Shown here in pieces: positions 31,682 through 33,422 of a stretch of 33,422 nucleotides of DNA. The DNA is from an uncultured Oscillibacter sp. (GTDB lineage Bacteria; Bacillota_A; Clostridia; Oscillospirales; Oscillospiraceae). The notes below the pieces were generated by a model, which saw only the letters and a program-made list of their open reading frames with translations, searched no databases and was not told where the DNA came from. The translations under genes and the position numbers were made by a program. The DNA is taken from assembly GCA_951800675.1 (NCBI GenBank), contig CATOKC010000018.1, forward strand, positions 1 through 33,422, in the 5' to 3' direction. Every line of letters begins with the position of its first letter. Within the stretch, counting starts at the first letter, position 1.

Positions 31682-32493
31682 GAAGGTCCCGACCGGGATA
31701 AACCAGTTGACGAAGCAGTATAAATATAAACACTGGTCCAACGTCCCCGATAAACATGATAAAGCCGAAAAGGATGAGTTTCCTTACTCGATAAATCATA
31801 ATTAAAACCGAGTGTAAAAGTACACTCTATGCCTCCTAAACCGCCATTACAAGAACCATCAGAATTAAAAACTGCATAAAAAATTCCACCATCTTGGATA
31901 TAAGAATCAAGATAATATCCTGTTGAGAAACGTACAGGAAGATTTGTGAAAATAGTACCTTGAGAAGAAAGGCTATATTGTCCATCTGCGAATGTAAACG
32001 TAGATAAAAAAGCCTTATTCCCATCTTGTAAAGTTATATAAGTACCAGATTCTCCATAAACCACATTCACCCCCGGCTTGGTCCCGTACTTCCCCGCTAC
32101 CCACCGGGCGAACTCCCCCAGCTTGTCCGCAAACGGCTTGGGAATGACGATCTTCTTGTCCTTCACCGCCAGACCGATCTCCCCGAAGCTCAACGCCCAA
32201 TCCGCTATAGAAATCCCTCCCACCTCCTCATCAAGAAAATCCTGAATCAGCCGGGCCACGGACTCGTTGACCTCCTCGCTGCTGCCCATCCCGGAGACAA
32301 CAGGCGTCAGGCCGCACGCGGAGAGGAACCCCCCGGCCAGGGCCGTGACCGCACTGGAGGTCATGGCGAACGCCTTTGCCCGGGGCGGCTCCAGCACCAG
32401 CGACGCCAAAACCGCGAATGTCACCAGGAAGCACCCCAGCCGCATTACAAAATCTTCACGCTGCCGCCCAGCTCCGCACGCTGCCAAGTTCAT
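31678..32493 (-). CDS. Secreted pIII-like adsorption protein
   Basis: A 271-aa protein (255 if it starts at the ATG at 32445). A signal peptide is plain: MRLGCFLVTFAVLASLVLEPP then cleavage near AKA/FA. A helical GC-rich part follows to about residue 145, then a beta-rich aromatic part with a possible Cys pair (CNGGLGGIEC), coded by AT-rich DNA (about 31740-32060). No C-terminal TM anchor is present in this frame, unusual for pIII. The upstream ATG follows GTAATACAAA. Position after pVIII and before Zot supports a receptor-binding role. Not proven by homology. Confidence 0.65.
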   Translation of the reverse strand: MNLAACGAGRQREDFVMRLGCFLVTFAVLASLVLEPPRAKAFAMTSSAVTALAGGFLSACGLTPVVSGMGSSEEVNESVARLIQDFLDEEVGGISIADWALSFGEIGLAVKDKKIVIPKPFADKLGEFARWVAGKYGTKPGVNVVYGESGTYITLQDGNKAFLSTFTFADGQYSLSSQGTIFTNLPVRFSTGYYLDSYIQDGGIFYAVFNSDGSCNGGLGGIECTFTLGFNYDLSSKETHPFRLYHVYRGRWTSVYIYTASSTGLSRSGPS

Positions 32494-32558
32494 TTTGTAT
32501 TACACTCCCTTTCCCAAAGAAGCCCCGGAATCATCCGGGGCCCCTTTGTAATGTGGCG

Positions 32559-32840
32559 TCACTTTGCCATGCCCTTGAACCAGCTCATGGCCTTCTTGGA
32601 GATAAAGATTACCGCGGCGATAGAAACCGCAACCGGGACCGCTACGGCGATGATGGCAAAGGCATCCGATTTAATCTGCTGGAAACCCGTCTCGAAGGCG
32701 GAAATGACCGCCGAACTGGAAGCGCCGCCCCCGGTCTCGTCGACCGCAGACGCCCCGCCCATGACCGCAGCACAGACCACCGGAGCGGCTACCGCCACCT
32801 TCAGCTCCACACTCTGGACAAACTCCTTAATCTTCTTCAC
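32559..32840 (-). CDS. pVIII-like major coat protein precursor
   Basis: A 93-aa precursor. MKKIKEFVQS plus a hydrophobic stretch and GGASA (cleavage after about residue 32) is a signal peptide. The mature part (about 61 aa) has an acidic, small-residue N-terminus, one TM helix (about 61-80) and a basic C-terminus (SKKAMSWFKGMAK), the exact plan of filamentous-phage major coat protein. The GTG at 32840 follows GGGAGG; an in-frame GTG at 32849 is an alternative start. Confidence 0.8.
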   Translation of the reverse strand: MKKIKEFVQSVELKVAVAAPVVCAAVMGGASAVDETGGGASSSAVISAFETGFQQIKSDAFAIIAVAVPVAVSIAAVIFISKKAMSWFKGMAK

Positions 32841-32845
32841 GCTTT

Positions 32846-32992
32846 TCACCTCCCTATTATCCGAATAAATGCCTTAAAGGCGCTCACAACTACGCTCACG
32901 CCTGAGACAACCAGCACCCCGGCGGCAAACCCTGCGGCTACCACGCCGGGCATAGCCTCCATAACTTCCAGGCTAATCTGAAATTCTTCCAT
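32846..32992 (-). CDS. 48-aa small membrane protein of phage element
   Basis: A 48-aa ORF, MEEFQISLEVMEAMPGVVAA..., with an acidic start, one TM segment (about 16-37) and a basic end (KAFIRIIGR), without a signal peptide. The ATG overlaps the previous stop (TGATG). It resembles the small minor coat proteins (pVII/pIX-like) by size and position only. Confidence 0.7.
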   Translation of the reverse strand: MEEFQISLEVMEAMPGVVAAGFAAGVLVVSGVSVVVSAFKAFIRIIGR

Positions 32993-33422
32993 CAAGCCCT
33001 CCAAAGGTCGTGAAACAACTTCCCGACCGCCACGCCCAGCACCACGCCGATCAGAGCGGCCACCGCCAGAAAGACAAAATCCACGTTGGCCTGGAGCTGG
33101 AGAAAATCGTTGTGCTGCGTTACCAGGGCCTCGTTCTGCTGCTCCAGCAGTTCATTGGTATGTATCAGCAGCTTCTCGTTCCTCTCCAGCACTTGAACCA
33201 CCGGCGCAAGGTCCACGCTGGCGGATTCCGTCACCTGGGATTCTCCGCCAAAGCCTCCTTCGCCCCCCTCCCCTCCGGCGGGCAGCTCCTCCGGCTCCTG
33301 GCTGACGGCTCCGGTAATCGTCTCGTTCAGATCGCCGATCGCGTCTATCAGGTCCTTCATGGATTCGCTGCCGTCTTCGGTCTCCTCGGTGGGTGGAGCT
33401 TCCGGCTCCGGCTCGTTGGGGG
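32992..33422 (-). CDS. Coiled-coil membrane protein of phage element (5' part outside window)
   Basis: At least 142 residues; the frame continues past the window end, and the internal Met at 33360 lacks a ribosome-binding site. Visible parts: an acidic Pro/Glu-rich stretch, a Gly/Glu linker, a coiled coil (VLERNEKLLIHTNELLEQQNEAL) and a C-terminal TM helix (FVFLAVAALIGVVLGVAVG). The role is unknown; a virion or assembly part is likely by position. Confidence 0.7.
   Translation of the reverse strand, partial: PNEPEPEAPPTEETEDGSESMKDLIDAIGDLNETITGAVSQEPEELPAGGEGGEGGFGGESQVTESASVDLAPVVQVLERNEKLLIHTNELLEQQNEALVTQHNDFLQLQANVDFVFLAVAALIGVVLGVAVGKLFHDLWRA

Larger units (their letters stand above)
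30264..32503 (-). repeat. Repeated motif GTAATACAA (TTGTATTAC on +)
   Basis: Copies on + at 30264-30272, 30484-30492, 30529-30537 (C for first T), 30736-30744, 30781-30789 and 32495-32503. Two pairs have starts exactly 45 bases apart. Several copies contain the TAA stop of the gene before and lead into the ribosome-binding site of the gene after. A repeated protein-binding or translational operator is the best guess. Confidence 0.85.

Noticed and set aside
31668..31799. 43-aa hydrophobic ORF on - starting at ATG 31799
   Set aside because: No ribosome-binding site and fully inside the adsorption gene; kept only as a hint of a lost anchor.
1..33422. tRNA, rRNA or riboswitch genes
   Set aside because: No cloverleaf-like, rRNA-like or known riboswitch core sequence was recognised on either strand.

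Overview
The window looks like a chromosome segment of a GC-rich, spore-forming, monoderm Clostridia, most likely the Oscillospiraceae (Flavonifractor/Lawsonibacter-like). This rests on gene order (DUF5685, J-protein, yicC, remA, gmk, rpoZ, priA, def, fmt, rsmB, rlmN, prpC, prkC, rsgA), on sporulation genes (spoVM, a SPOCS/LysM coat-type gene, spoIVA), on a probably PPi-dependent phosphofructokinase and on a CPCC protein. No species can be named from sequence alone.

Region 1 (1-13810, + strand) is one tightly packed housekeeping operon. Fifteen genes have overlaps or very short gaps and end at a strong terminator. They cover nucleotide supply and transcription (gmk, rpoZ), replication restart (priA), N-terminal formyl-Met handling (def, fmt), rRNA modification and ribosome assembly (rsmB, rlmN, rsgA), and the PP2C/PASTA kinase signalling pair. 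Region 2 (13850-20050) is sporulation-related: a Gly-rich small membrane protein, a 22-codon spoVM, a SPOCS-LysM protein and spoIVA. The last two have near-identical sigma-E-like promoters. An amino-acid ABC importer lies between them on the - strand.

Region 3 (20055-27770) is a mixed accessory/metabolic stretch: a CPCC protein and an O6-alkylguanine repair protein, coaX, an ECF sigma/anti-sigma-like pair with a GGAAC/CGTT promoter, divergent pfp/fba glycolysis genes with back-to-back promoters, an AraC/GyrI-type regulator broken by two in-frame stops, and an Amidase_6 protein.

Region 4 (about 27775-33422, all - strand, continuing past the window) is the most interesting part. It looks like an integrated filamentous phage (inovirus-like element) in a monoderm host. 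In transcription order it holds a coiled-coil/TM protein (partial), a 48-aa TM protein, a pVIII-like coat precursor with signal peptide, a pIII-like secreted adsorption protein with an AT-rich C-terminal module, a 28-aa TM protein in the pVI position, a Zot/pI-type assembly ATPase, a 62-aa acidic protein, a hairpin-rich noncoding region that may be the origin, a Rep_trans-type initiator that seems to start at CTG, a basic coiled-coil protein overlapping rep, a previously hidden 36-aa ORF, and a tyrosine recombinase. The element carries six copies of an exact or near-exact GTAATACAA motif at gene junctions. No secretin gene is seen, as would be expected for export through a single membrane.
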